This document shows positions 19,463 to 26,393 of a stretch of 64,000 bases of DNA, in pieces. How positions within the stretch are numbered: the stretch's first letter is position 1; each line of letters opens with the position of its first letter. Location: NCBI RefSeq assembly GCF_002217355.1, contig NZ_MUHA01000023.1, forward strand, positions 62,001 through 126,000, given 5' to 3'. The position numbers and the translations under genes were made by a program. Under the pieces are notes generated by a model. It did not search any database. It worked only from the letters and a program-made list of their open reading frames with translations, and was not told where the DNA came from. This stretch comes from Flavobacterium oncorhynchi. Its GTDB lineage: Bacteria > Bacteroidota > Bacteroidia > Flavobacteriales > Flavobacteriaceae.

Positions 19463-20256
19463 AGACTAAATTCTAACTCAGCAATTTTTATAAGGTCGTT
19501 TTCGCCATAAGTTAAAATGGCCGAAACGGTATAGTTGCCTTTAGCAAGATCTGCTGGTAATTGTTGTTTTAGGATTCTAATGTCCTTTGGAAGTGTGTAA
19601 AATTCAGACTCTTTTAAAGTGCTTTTTTTACCGGTACTATTATTAAATAATTCCCATTTTACCTTTCCATCAGTCCATAAATCGCCCTGATTTTCGATTT
19701 TTAGTTCAATGATTTTGTTTTTATTATCATCAGCGTAACTTGTAAAATCAACAAAATCTACAAGAACTTTATTTTCTTTAATAAAACTATGATACACTTT
19801 TACACCCATTCTTACGGTTACTTGTATAGCAGCACCGTTTTGATCGGTTGCCGTTCCGGGATTAAGCTGTGTAAAGAAAATCATGCCCGTATGAACAGGC
19901 ACAGAGGAATTGGCAGCTGCAGGAACTTTAAAAAGCACCTCAACTTGTTTAGTTTCACCCGGTTTTACAACAAAATAAGACGACGGTAATATTTGTATCC
20001 AATCTGTACATGAAGTAGGAAGCGTATTTGCCGGCACAATTTTATTGTTACCCGATGGTTCATATTCCCAGTCACTAAAAGAAACACCTACTTCAAGCTC
20101 TTTATCCGTAGGATTTGTTAAAGATACATATTGAGAACCTGATGCCCCAGAGTTTAATTTATAATATAAACGTCCTGGCGATACAGATATTCCTGCCTGA
20201 GCTTGAATCTGATTTGCCATGAATAACCCAACTAAAACCAATATAAAATTCTTCAT
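19459..20256 (-). CDS. PapD-like periplasmic pilus chaperone
   Basis: 265 residues from the ATG at 20256; a longer frame back to 20289 would put 11 residues before the signal peptide. The signal peptide is 'MKNFILVLVGLFMANQIQAQ'. The mature part opens with 'GISVSPGRLYYKLNSG' and 'QYVSLTNPTDKELEVGVSF', then a 'VVKPGETKQVEVLFKVP' strand and 'VTVRMGVKVYHSF', the pattern of the first Ig-like domain of PapD-type chaperones; a second beta domain follows (about 175-265). It is 33 bp after the second DUF4402 gene and overlaps the adhesin-like gene by 4 bp. In known systems such chaperones cap pilins and hand them to the usher. Confidence 0.7.
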   Translation of the reverse strand: MKNFILVLVGLFMANQIQAQAGISVSPGRLYYKLNSGASGSQYVSLTNPTDKELEVGVSFSDWEYEPSGNNKIVPANTLPTSCTDWIQILPSSYFVVKPGETKQVEVLFKVPAAANSSVPVHTGMIFFTQLNPGTATDQNGAAIQVTVRMGVKVYHSFIKENKVLVDFVDFTSYADDNKNKIIELKIENQGDLWTDGKVKWELFNNSTGKKSTLKESEFYTLPKDIRILKQQLPADLAKGNYTVSAILTYGENDLIKIAELEFSL

Positions 20257-20289
20257 ATTTTTATTGTTTGTTACTAGTAAATATACCAA

Positions 20290-20844
20290 TTATTGCGGAA
20301 TTAGGGTGTACATAATTGTAGTACTATAGGTGCCTGATTCGCGATTAAGATAACTTGGTGATTTTGTTTCAGGTATTGCGTAGTTCACATGAAATCCGCG
20401 TCCCCATTCTCCTGCGGGAGATTTTATAATAGTTGCAGGCAGCGCCGAAAGCATAATTTGAGGCACTACTTGAAGTCCAGCAGGCGGCTGAGCATTAGAA
20501 TTTGTAAGGCTGCCGGTTACTGTTTTTACAGCAATTGTATTTACAGGTAATGAAGTGCTATTTCCATTATGAGAAAAATATTCCGTGCTTGCTTTTACAG
20601 TTACTTCATAAGCAGTACTCGAACTCACTTTTATATGATTCGTTTGCTGTCCAGAATCATTTCCCAAAAGAAAATGAGAAGGCTTAGCCATACTTATGTT
20701 AACAGTTGGCTGAGAAATTTGTATGCTTTGTACCTGCGCAATAGTCACATTTACCTGTGTTTGCGCAGAGCCTATATTTTGTGCCATTGCGACTATAGGA
20801 CAAAGCAGTAAAAATAAATCTTGTATGTTTTTAAGAGTTTTCAA
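20290..20844 (-). CDS. DUF4402 pilin-like protein (second paralogue)
   Basis: 184 residues with a signal peptide ('MKTLKNIQDLFLLLCPIVAMAQ'). The rest is a DUF4402-type beta-sandwich: 'VQSIQISQPTVNISMAKPSHF', 'TNHIKVSSSTAYEVTVKAS', and the closing 'FHVNYAIPETKSPSYLNRESGTYST'. It has the same length and clear similarity to the neighbouring paralogue at 20974-21528. DUF4402 proteins are secreted, fimbrial-type structural subunits in several proteobacterial chaperone-linked clusters; the same job is inferred here, probably as a minor subunit because a terminator-like hairpin separates it from the first gene. Confidence 0.8.
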   Translation of the reverse strand: MKTLKNIQDLFLLLCPIVAMAQNIGSAQTQVNVTIAQVQSIQISQPTVNISMAKPSHFLLGNDSGQQTNHIKVSSSTAYEVTVKASTEYFSHNGNSTSLPVNTIAVKTVTGSLTNSNAQPPAGLQVVPQIMLSALPATIIKSPAGEWGRGFHVNYAIPETKSPSYLNRESGTYSTTIMYTLIPQ

Positions 20845-20911
20845 GCCTAATTATATTCCTAAAATGGTTAAACAATACCCCTCAGAAAACAACTAATTCT
20901 GAAAATAATAG

Positions 20912-20955
20912 AGATAAAAACGGCACTAACCGCATAAAGCAGATTAGTGCCATTT
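20912..20955 (-). terminator. Attenuator-like hairpin after the first DUF4402 gene
   Basis: Perfect 8 bp stem TTAGTGCC/GGCACTAA (20944-20951 with 20922-20929); reading the minus strand it is followed by a run of five T (20920-20916). It sits inside the cluster, after the first pilin-like gene, where partial termination would make that subunit far more abundant than the assembly proteins. Confidence 0.7.
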
Positions 20956-20973
20956 TAGTAAAAGTTTTTATTA

Positions 20974-21528
20974 TTAGTTTGCTACTATCGTGTAAGTAAG
21001 CAAAGTACTGTAAACAGCTTCAGGTTTGTTCAAGTATACAGGAGCACTTACCGGAGGAATAGTGTACTGTACATTAAATCCGCGAATATCGCCTGTAGTT
21101 GATGAGATAAGTTCAACTGGAGCAGTTACACTAAGTGCCGGCGCATTTGCAGGAAAAGCTGCGTTTGATCCTGCATCAATACTGCCTGGAGCACCAGAAA
21201 AAGTTCCCGGTGTAGTTTTAACAACAACAGTCGATACTGGAATAACATCATTACCAGGTGATGTCAAGTCTGTAGCAGCCTGAATAGTTACTTTGTAACC
21301 ATTAGTTGCACTTACTTTAACATGATTTGGTAAAGAACCTGTAGTGTTACCTTCTGTAAAATTAGCTGCAGTATTCATTGCGATAGTAACTGTTGGATTA
21401 GTCACTTCGATAGAATAAACGTTTGCAAGATTTACGTTTAAATTAGTTGTTTGAGCAAAAATAGAATTTGCGGACAACGCAATAATTGCAAATGATGCAG
21501 CCATTAAAAAATTTTTCATTTTATACAT
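20974..21528 (-). CDS. DUF4402 pilin-like protein (probable major subunit)
   Basis: 184 residues from the ATG at 21528; the next ATG (21519) is equally possible, while the upstream frame to 21633 adds 35 residues that do not look coding. The signal peptide ends 'ALSANSIFAQ'. The mature domain has DUF4402 features: 'VYSIEVTNPTVTIAMNTAANF', 'LPNHVKVSATNGYKVTIQAA', 'IRGFNVQYTIPPVSAPVYL' and 'VYSTLLTYTIVAN' at the end. It is the first gene of the fibre cluster and is followed by a terminator-like hairpin, which fits a major structural subunit made in excess. Confidence 0.82.
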   Translation of the reverse strand: MYKMKNFLMAASFAIIALSANSIFAQTTNLNVNLANVYSIEVTNPTVTIAMNTAANFTEGNTTGSLPNHVKVSATNGYKVTIQAATDLTSPGNDVIPVSTVVVKTTPGTFSGAPGSIDAGSNAAFPANAPALSVTAPVELISSTTGDIRGFNVQYTIPPVSAPVYLNKPEAVYSTLLTYTIVAN

Positions 21529-21802
21529 TTTTTTTAGTTTAAGCCCTTTTTGGTTGAGGCTTATTATATTTGGTGCAAAATTACTTTCGTGCAGAACGAA
21601 AGTCAAAGTCAAAAAGGGTGTATTTGGTGTCATTTTGCGGCAAACACTATTTTTAACTTTTGTTTAAGATGCATTATAACAATAAGTTAAAATAAAGGCA
21701 CACGAAAGCGGCAGCAAAAAAATCCTTAAAAGGACTGCTGTAGAAAAAAGAGGAATTTTTAGGTTAAGATTTGGGGCTTACAGCCAGAGTTTTAGCAACA
21801 AT

Positions 21803-22696
21803 TTAAACTAGTTTACTTTTGGGGATGTAAACTCTTTTTTCTTCAAATTGTGTTCTGTAATTTTTGGGAGATATTCCAGCGGCATTGGTAAAAAAACGAA
21901 TGAAATTGCTTGGGTCCAAAAAGTGGAGTTGAAAAGCTATTTCTTTGACACTCATATTAGTGTATCGAAGTAAACGTTTGCTTTCGATTACAATTTCTTC
22001 CGTAATTACCTTCTTTGGTGACATACCATAAATCGCATTGCATATTTCGTTCAACGACTTTACGGGTATATTAAGCAAATCAGCATAATCTTTAACAAGT
22101 TTAAGCTGTTTCAGATTGTCTTTTACCAATTTTCTAAATTGATTGGCGATATTGACATCTCCTTTCTTAAAGGTTTCGATTGGACTGTAAGCTCTGTCTA
22201 ATAATTCTTTCTGAGAGAACAGCAACAAACGCTCCACAGTATTATGAGCAAAATGATACATTAAGTCATCAAACGGCTTTCTGCATAAATGCGACAGCGA
22301 TTGATAGTATTGCTCAATGATCTTTCTTAAAGAGTTGTGCAGTTTATATTTTAAAGCATGTTCTGAATTAAAAAAAACGCAAGAGGTCAAAAACTGTCTG
22401 TCAAGATCTGTTCGACAGTAAAAGTCTTCATCAAAACAAACAAGAAGCACTTCAAAACTAGTTTTGGTATCAATACTGAATACTTGATTTATACCTACAA
22501 AACCACATTCAAATTTGTTTATATCGATTAGATTATTATCGATATTTAAAGTTAACTCTCCAGATTTTAACCAGAACATTTGATAGAATGAACTTCTAAG
22601 GGAGGTATTCAGGAGTGGACTCTCTTGAGATTTAATTAAATGTACGCTGTATCCGCTAGGGAAGTGTTTTTTGTCAAGGGTAAGAATTTCAATCAT
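21803..22696 (-). CDS. AraC-family transcriptional regulator
   Basis: 297 residues. The N-terminal ~180 residues form an AraC ligand-binding-like (cupin-type) region ('LKSGELTLNIDNNLIDINKFECGFVG'), and the C-terminal ~100 residues are the double helix-turn-helix: 'LVKDYADLLNIPVKSLNEICNAIYGMSPKKVI' and 'SVKEIAFQLHFLDPSNFIRFFTNAAGISPKNYR'. It is intact. It is upstream of, and in the same direction as, the DUF4402 fibre cluster, with about 275 bp between, so it is a plausible regulator of that cluster; this is inference from position. Confidence 0.88.
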   Translation of the reverse strand: MIEILTLDKKHFPSGYSVHLIKSQESPLLNTSLRSSFYQMFWLKSGELTLNIDNNLIDINKFECGFVGINQVFSIDTKTSFEVLLVCFDEDFYCRTDLDRQFLTSCVFFNSEHALKYKLHNSLRKIIEQYYQSLSHLCRKPFDDLMYHFAHNTVERLLLFSQKELLDRAYSPIETFKKGDVNIANQFRKLVKDNLKQLKLVKDYADLLNIPVKSLNEICNAIYGMSPKKVITEEIVIESKRLLRYTNMSVKEIAFQLHFLDPSNFIRFFTNAAGISPKNYRTQFEEKRVYIPKSKLV

Positions 22697-23069
22697 GTTA
22701 TTTTTGTAAAGTCAATATAACTCCTAAAGATAGCAAAATTGGTGCAAATTGATAGGTGTAGATTGAAAAGAAATGTGCAGAAATATTACTTAAATAAAGC
22801 AATTAAATAGAAGTTGTTAAGTGCTAGTTTTTTAGTGTTTTATTATATAGATTTATTGCAAACTGCAAAAGAATGGAATTAAAAAAAAAGAATTTAATCG
22901 GACCAATCAATTATAGAAATTAATCATAGGAATTAGAGTTTGTTGTTTTTGATAAAGAAAAACTCATAAAGTTTGATTTTTACAAATAAAATGAGAATTA
23001 ACATTGTATAAAGCCTGATTAAATTATAAATTATATAAATTAGCAATTCCTCATATAATTTGATAAAAA
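22697..23069. other. Divergent intergenic region, no gene seen
   Basis: 373 bp, strongly AT-rich, between the AraC gene (-) and the DUF2490 gene (+). I see no open frame with coding character, no strong hairpin and no full TTG/TAnnTTTG promoter. Both promoters must lie here. Confidence 0.3.
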
Positions 23070-23813
23070 ATGATTTTTAGATTACCCTTCATTAGCTTAT
23101 TAAGCCTGTTTTTTCTACTCCTAAGTACAATTGTAAATGCCCAGACACAAAACACTTTTACAGGGTGGGGTGCTTTATTTTCGAGTTATAAACTAAATGA
23201 TAAATTCAGCATTCATTTTGACGGACAAGCAAGATCTACAGATGAACTAAAAGATCTGCAGTCTTATATTATTCGTCCAGGATTAAATTACCATGTAAAG
23301 GATAATATGATTGCAACAGTAGGTTACGCTTATATAGGAAATTATAGAAGTGTTATGGATGTTGACGGCTGGATACCTGAACACAGAATATGGGAGCAGT
23401 TTATTTACAATCAGAAATTTACCTTGTCTAATCGTCCAGTTACTTTGCAGCACCGTTTTAGATTAGAGCAGCGCTTTATGGGACAGCCGGTGATTGATCA
23501 AAACGAACTTGTGACTGATAATTTTGAGTTTGCACAGCGATTACGCTATTTCGCTCGTTCCATTTTTCCGTTATCCCAGACAACCAGTTTTACCAACGGA
23601 GCATTTTTAGCATTACAGAATGAAGTTTTTGTAAATGTTCAAAACGCTCCAAACGATAGTTTTTTTGATCAAAACAGAGCTTATTTAGCGTTAGGATGGC
23701 GATTAAGCCCTAAGTTTGATATTGAAGCAGGATATATGAATCAGTACATTCTTGGTAAAAATGTTAATACCGTAAATAATATAGTCCAAGTAGCAGCTTA
23801 TGTAAGGCTTTAA
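23070..23813 (+). CDS. DUF2490 outer-membrane beta-barrel protein
   Basis: 247 residues with a signal peptide ending 'TIVNAQ' (about residue 25). The remainder has the DUF2490 pattern: 'FTGWGALFSSYKLNDKFSIHFD' at the start, 'LQSYIIRPGLNYHVKDN', 'RFRLEQRF' in the middle and a final strand 'NNIVQVAAYVRL' with C-terminal leucine. Predicted to be a small outer-membrane barrel of unknown function. Single gene with a strong terminator downstream. Confidence 0.85.
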   Translation: MIFRLPFISLLSLFFLLLSTIVNAQTQNTFTGWGALFSSYKLNDKFSIHFDGQARSTDELKDLQSYIIRPGLNYHVKDNMIATVGYAYIGNYRSVMDVDGWIPEHRIWEQFIYNQKFTLSNRPVTLQHRFRLEQRFMGQPVIDQNELVTDNFEFAQRLRYFARSIFPLSQTTSFTNGAFLALQNEVFVNVQNAPNDSFFDQNRAYLALGWRLSPKFDIEAGYMNQYILGKNVNTVNNIVQVAAYVRL

Positions 23814-23842
23814 ACGCATTTAATACTTATAAATTTTAAAAA

Positions 23843-23881
23843 CATCCCAAGAGGAATTTTTCTTTTTGGGATGTTTTTTTT
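23843..23881 (+). terminator. Intrinsic terminator after the DUF2490 gene
   Basis: Stem CATCCCAA / TTGGGATG around a 13 nt loop, followed by nine T residues, about 30 bp after the stop codon. Confidence 0.85.
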
Positions 23882-24125
23882 ACCGAATTATTTTTATCAC
23901 GTATAGCAAGTAAATTTCTATAAATCGAAACTTGGTTATACTAATTTATATATTCTTAAATATTTGTAAAATAAAAAATTAGATATAATCACTTGTACTT
24001 TTATTTTAAGTAAATTCTATTTTGGTTTTTTGATTTTTTTTCTTTCAAAAAAAGAGGTATCTTGCACAAAGTTAAAAGCACTTGTAATAATGACTATTTC
24101 AAATTTTTATTTAAAAAATAACAGC

Positions 24126-24158
24126 TTGATGCGCCTAATGGGCACGTTATTATATTTG
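24126..24158 (+). promoter_or_regulatory. Promoter candidate with long leader upstream of the GreA-like gene
   Basis: TTG (24126-24128) and TATATTTG (24151-24158) match the Bacteroidota -33/-7 elements with a 22 bp spacer. Transcription from here would give a leader of about 210 nt before the GreA-like gene. Confidence 0.55.
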
Positions 24159-24202
24159 CATGACGATACTTTCTTAAAAAGTTCGAAAGAGTTTATTAAT
24201 TA

Positions 24203-24225
24203 AGCCCTGTCAAAACTCTAGACAG
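24203..24225 (+). other. Perfect hairpin in the GreA-like leader
   Basis: CCCTGTC and GACAGGG pair around a 9 nt loop, inside the predicted leader. There is no T-run, so it is unlikely to be a terminator. It could be a 5' regulatory structure or part of a small RNA. The rest of 23882-24374 shows no gene. Confidence 0.45.
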
Positions 24226-24374
24226 GGATTCTTTCATTCAGACGGCTCATTTATTTAATCTTCAATTTTTATTTAGGATTAGGATATCATTGAATTTACA
24301 CGCTTAAGAGCCATAAAAACGTTCAATGATGAGTTATATATCATACCTAGGAAAAATGGAGCAAACAGAAAGTT

Positions 24375-24758
24375 ATGTCACAATTACAAAATATCATTTT
24401 AACAACGGGAATATACGATTTAATTAAAGATCACGTAAGAAGAAAAAAGGTAACCATACAAGAAGAAAAATTACTTCTAGATGAACTTAAAAAAGCAACA
24501 CAAGTACTGAGAAGAGATTTACCAGAAGATATTGTTTCTGTAAACCGAAGAGTAACTTATAAAGATCATGCAACAAATGAAGAGAAAACGGTTGTGTTTG
24601 TAGGTCCTGAGAAAACAAAAGTTAGTAAAAATAAAATTTCAATTCTTTCCGATGAAGGTATTGCAATGGTAGGATACAAAGTTGGAAATCTAGTAGAGTG
24701 GCCGGCTAAAAAAGGCGATTTGAAATTCGAAATCCTAAAAGTAGAAGAAGTAGCTTAA
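24375..24758 (+). CDS. GreA/Rnk-like transcription factor
   Basis: 127 residues. The C-terminal ~80 residues match the FKBP-like GreA/GreB C-terminal domain ('DIVSVNRRVTYKDHATNEEKTVVFVGP', 'ISILSDEGIAMVGYKVGNLVEWP'). The N-terminal part is only about 45 residues, too short for the full GreA coiled coil, and lacks the paired acidic tip, so it is closer to Rnk-type proteins that bind RNA polymerase without GreA cleavage activity. A long leader with a hairpin precedes it and a bidirectional terminator follows. Confidence 0.85.
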   Translation: MSQLQNIILTTGIYDLIKDHVRRKKVTIQEEKLLLDELKKATQVLRRDLPEDIVSVNRRVTYKDHATNEEKTVVFVGPEKTKVSKNKISILSDEGIAMVGYKVGNLVEWPAKKGDLKFEILKVEEVA

Positions 24759-24776
24759 AACTTCTTTTTTAATCAA

Positions 24777-24816
24777 AAAATATCCCATAAGGAGTCTTTC
24801 TTTATGGGATATTTTG
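24777..24816. terminator. Bidirectional intrinsic terminator
   Basis: TATCCCATAA (24781-24790) pairs perfectly with TTATGGGATA (24802-24811) and is flanked by A-rich and T-rich tracts, between two convergent genes. Confidence 0.85.
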
Positions 24817-24844
24817 ATTAATATCTAATATTAGCAAAGCAGTT

Positions 24845-26329
24845 TTAAATAATCTCTTCGAGAGATTGGCTTAAAATGGCAACAGCATTTTCCATTTCTG
24901 TTTTCTCTAAATGCCCGAAACCTAAACGAGTAGCGGTTAAATCTTTCGTTTGATACAAAATTGTTTTTGGCAGGAATAATCCATTTGCAATACATTGCTT
25001 TTGCAGCTTTATTAAATTAAAGCGGTCAAGCCATTCTACCCAAATCGCTAAACCTCGAACAGGAATCTGAAACTTGATTTTTCCGTCTAATTTTTCCTTT
25101 AACAATAAAACAAAATAATCTCGGCGTTCTTTATAGATTTTTTTATTCTTTTTTGAAAGACGATGAACTTCACCTTCCGTAATCCACTCTGTTAAAACTT
25201 GCTCTTTGATAACATCAATGTCGGGTTCCAGAATATTTTGATGTTTCTCCAGTTCTTGAATAAATTGCGAAGGGGCAGCTATAAAACCGTAACCAAAACC
25301 TGTTGGTAAAGACCTTCCAAATGATCCAATATAAACGACTCTTTCATTGGAACCTAAAGCCGCCAAAGGTAATACAGGGTTATTATCATAGTGAAAATCG
25401 AAATCGTAATCATCCTCAACAATAACAAATCCGTATGTATTAGCTAGTTCAAGAACTTCCATTCTTCTTTTAGCACTAAGAGAAGTCGTCGTTGGATAAT
25501 GATAATTAGATGTAAGATACAATAATCTGATTTCTTGAGTTTCGCAAATTTGCCTTAAGTGTTCTGTATCGATTCCGTCCTTGTCAACAGGTATTGAGAT
25601 TATTTGTGCTCCGCTGTCAGACAATGTCATATTAGACATATAGTACCCCGGAGAAGCAACAACAACTTTGTCATTGGGAGAAATAAGTAATTTTGTAACC
25701 AGATACAAACTGATTTCATGACTTGATGTTGTGAGTAAATTTGACGTAGAAATGCGTATGCCTCGTGTTAAATTTAAAAAATTAGAAAACTGTGTTTTAA
25801 AATTTAAATGAGATAACGTCTGAATTTGTTCCCAAGTTTCTATATGTTTTTTTCTTTTTAATTTAGAAACATAAAGCCTTGCCAGAACATCAGTTTGAAC
25901 AAGTCGCAAATCAGGCAAACCGTCGTTAAATTGATAAGGTAAGGTACTCGTTTCTTTAGGATTTTCAAGAATTGTAGAACGTTTAAAAGTAAAAGGCTGA
26001 CTTTTTTTTAAAACATTTTGAATATCACTTGGAGTAAAATCAGCTTTGTTTTTTTGTTTTTTCTCTGACAATATAAACGTCCCTTTATTTGGCAAAATTT
26101 CTATCCAGCCTTGCAGTTCTAAATCCTGAAAAGCTTTGATAAGTGTATTTCTATTAACTTCTAATAATGTGCATAATATGCGTGTTCCTGGAAGTTTTGT
26201 GCCTTCGGGAAGCAAACCTGTTTGTATGGCTTTTATAAACTCAAAAACGATCTGTAAATATATAGCTGTTGATTCTTCAGGCTTAAGCTGAATGAAACTT
26301 TTGAAAGGAATTTGAACCGGACTATCCAT
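24845..26329 (-). CDS. MocR-type GntR regulator with aminotransferase-like domain lacking the PLP lysine
   Basis: 494 residues from the ATG at 26329 (the frame can be read back to 26350, but that start abuts the palindrome upstream). The N-terminal GntR winged helix (about 20-85: 'GTRILCTLLEVNRNTLIKAFQDLELQGWIE') is joined by a linker to an aminotransferase-fold domain (about 125-490). 'EDDYDFDF' keeps the PLP-ring Asp/Tyr pair, but the site that should read GTFSK is 'GSFGRS': the Schiff-base lysine is arginine. The usual 'PSHQYPTG' is also altered ('SNYHYPTT'). So it probably does not form an internal aldimine and may sense another ligand. It diverges from a TonB receptor across a palindromic operator. 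Confidence 0.85.
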   Translation of the reverse strand: MDSPVQIPFKSFIQLKPEESTAIYLQIVFEFIKAIQTGLLPEGTKLPGTRILCTLLEVNRNTLIKAFQDLELQGWIEILPNKGTFILSEKKQKNKADFTPSDIQNVLKKSQPFTFKRSTILENPKETSTLPYQFNDGLPDLRLVQTDVLARLYVSKLKRKKHIETWEQIQTLSHLNFKTQFSNFLNLTRGIRISTSNLLTTSSHEISLYLVTKLLISPNDKVVVASPGYYMSNMTLSDSGAQIISIPVDKDGIDTEHLRQICETQEIRLLYLTSNYHYPTTTSLSAKRRMEVLELANTYGFVIVEDDYDFDFHYDNNPVLPLAALGSNERVVYIGSFGRSLPTGFGYGFIAAPSQFIQELEKHQNILEPDIDVIKEQVLTEWITEGEVHRLSKKNKKIYKERRDYFVLLLKEKLDGKIKFQIPVRGLAIWVEWLDRFNLIKLQKQCIANGLFLPKTILYQTKDLTATRLGFGHLEKTEMENAVAILSQSLEEII

Positions 26330-26351
26330 TTTTATAAAACTGGTACACATT

Positions 26352-26373
26352 AGTAGTACGGCAAGATACTACT
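26352..26373. promoter_or_regulatory. Palindromic operator candidate in the MocR/TonB receptor divergent promoter
   Basis: AGTAGTA (26352-26358) and TACTACT (26367-26373) form a perfect 7 bp inverted repeat with an 8 bp spacer, overlapping a plus-strand -7 box TACTTTTG (26370-26377). A bound regulator would block the receptor promoter and sit just upstream of the regulator's own start. Confidence 0.6.
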
Positions 26374-26393
26374 TTTGCAAAAAAATAAAAAAA

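Noticed and set aside
20974..21633. Longer start for the first DUF4402 protein
   Set aside because: It would put 35 non-signal residues before a clear signal peptide; ATG at 21528 (or 21519) fits and gives the same length as the paralogue.
24203..24225. Transcription terminator for the DUF2490 gene
   Set aside because: A proper terminator already lies at 23843-23881 and this hairpin has no T-run.
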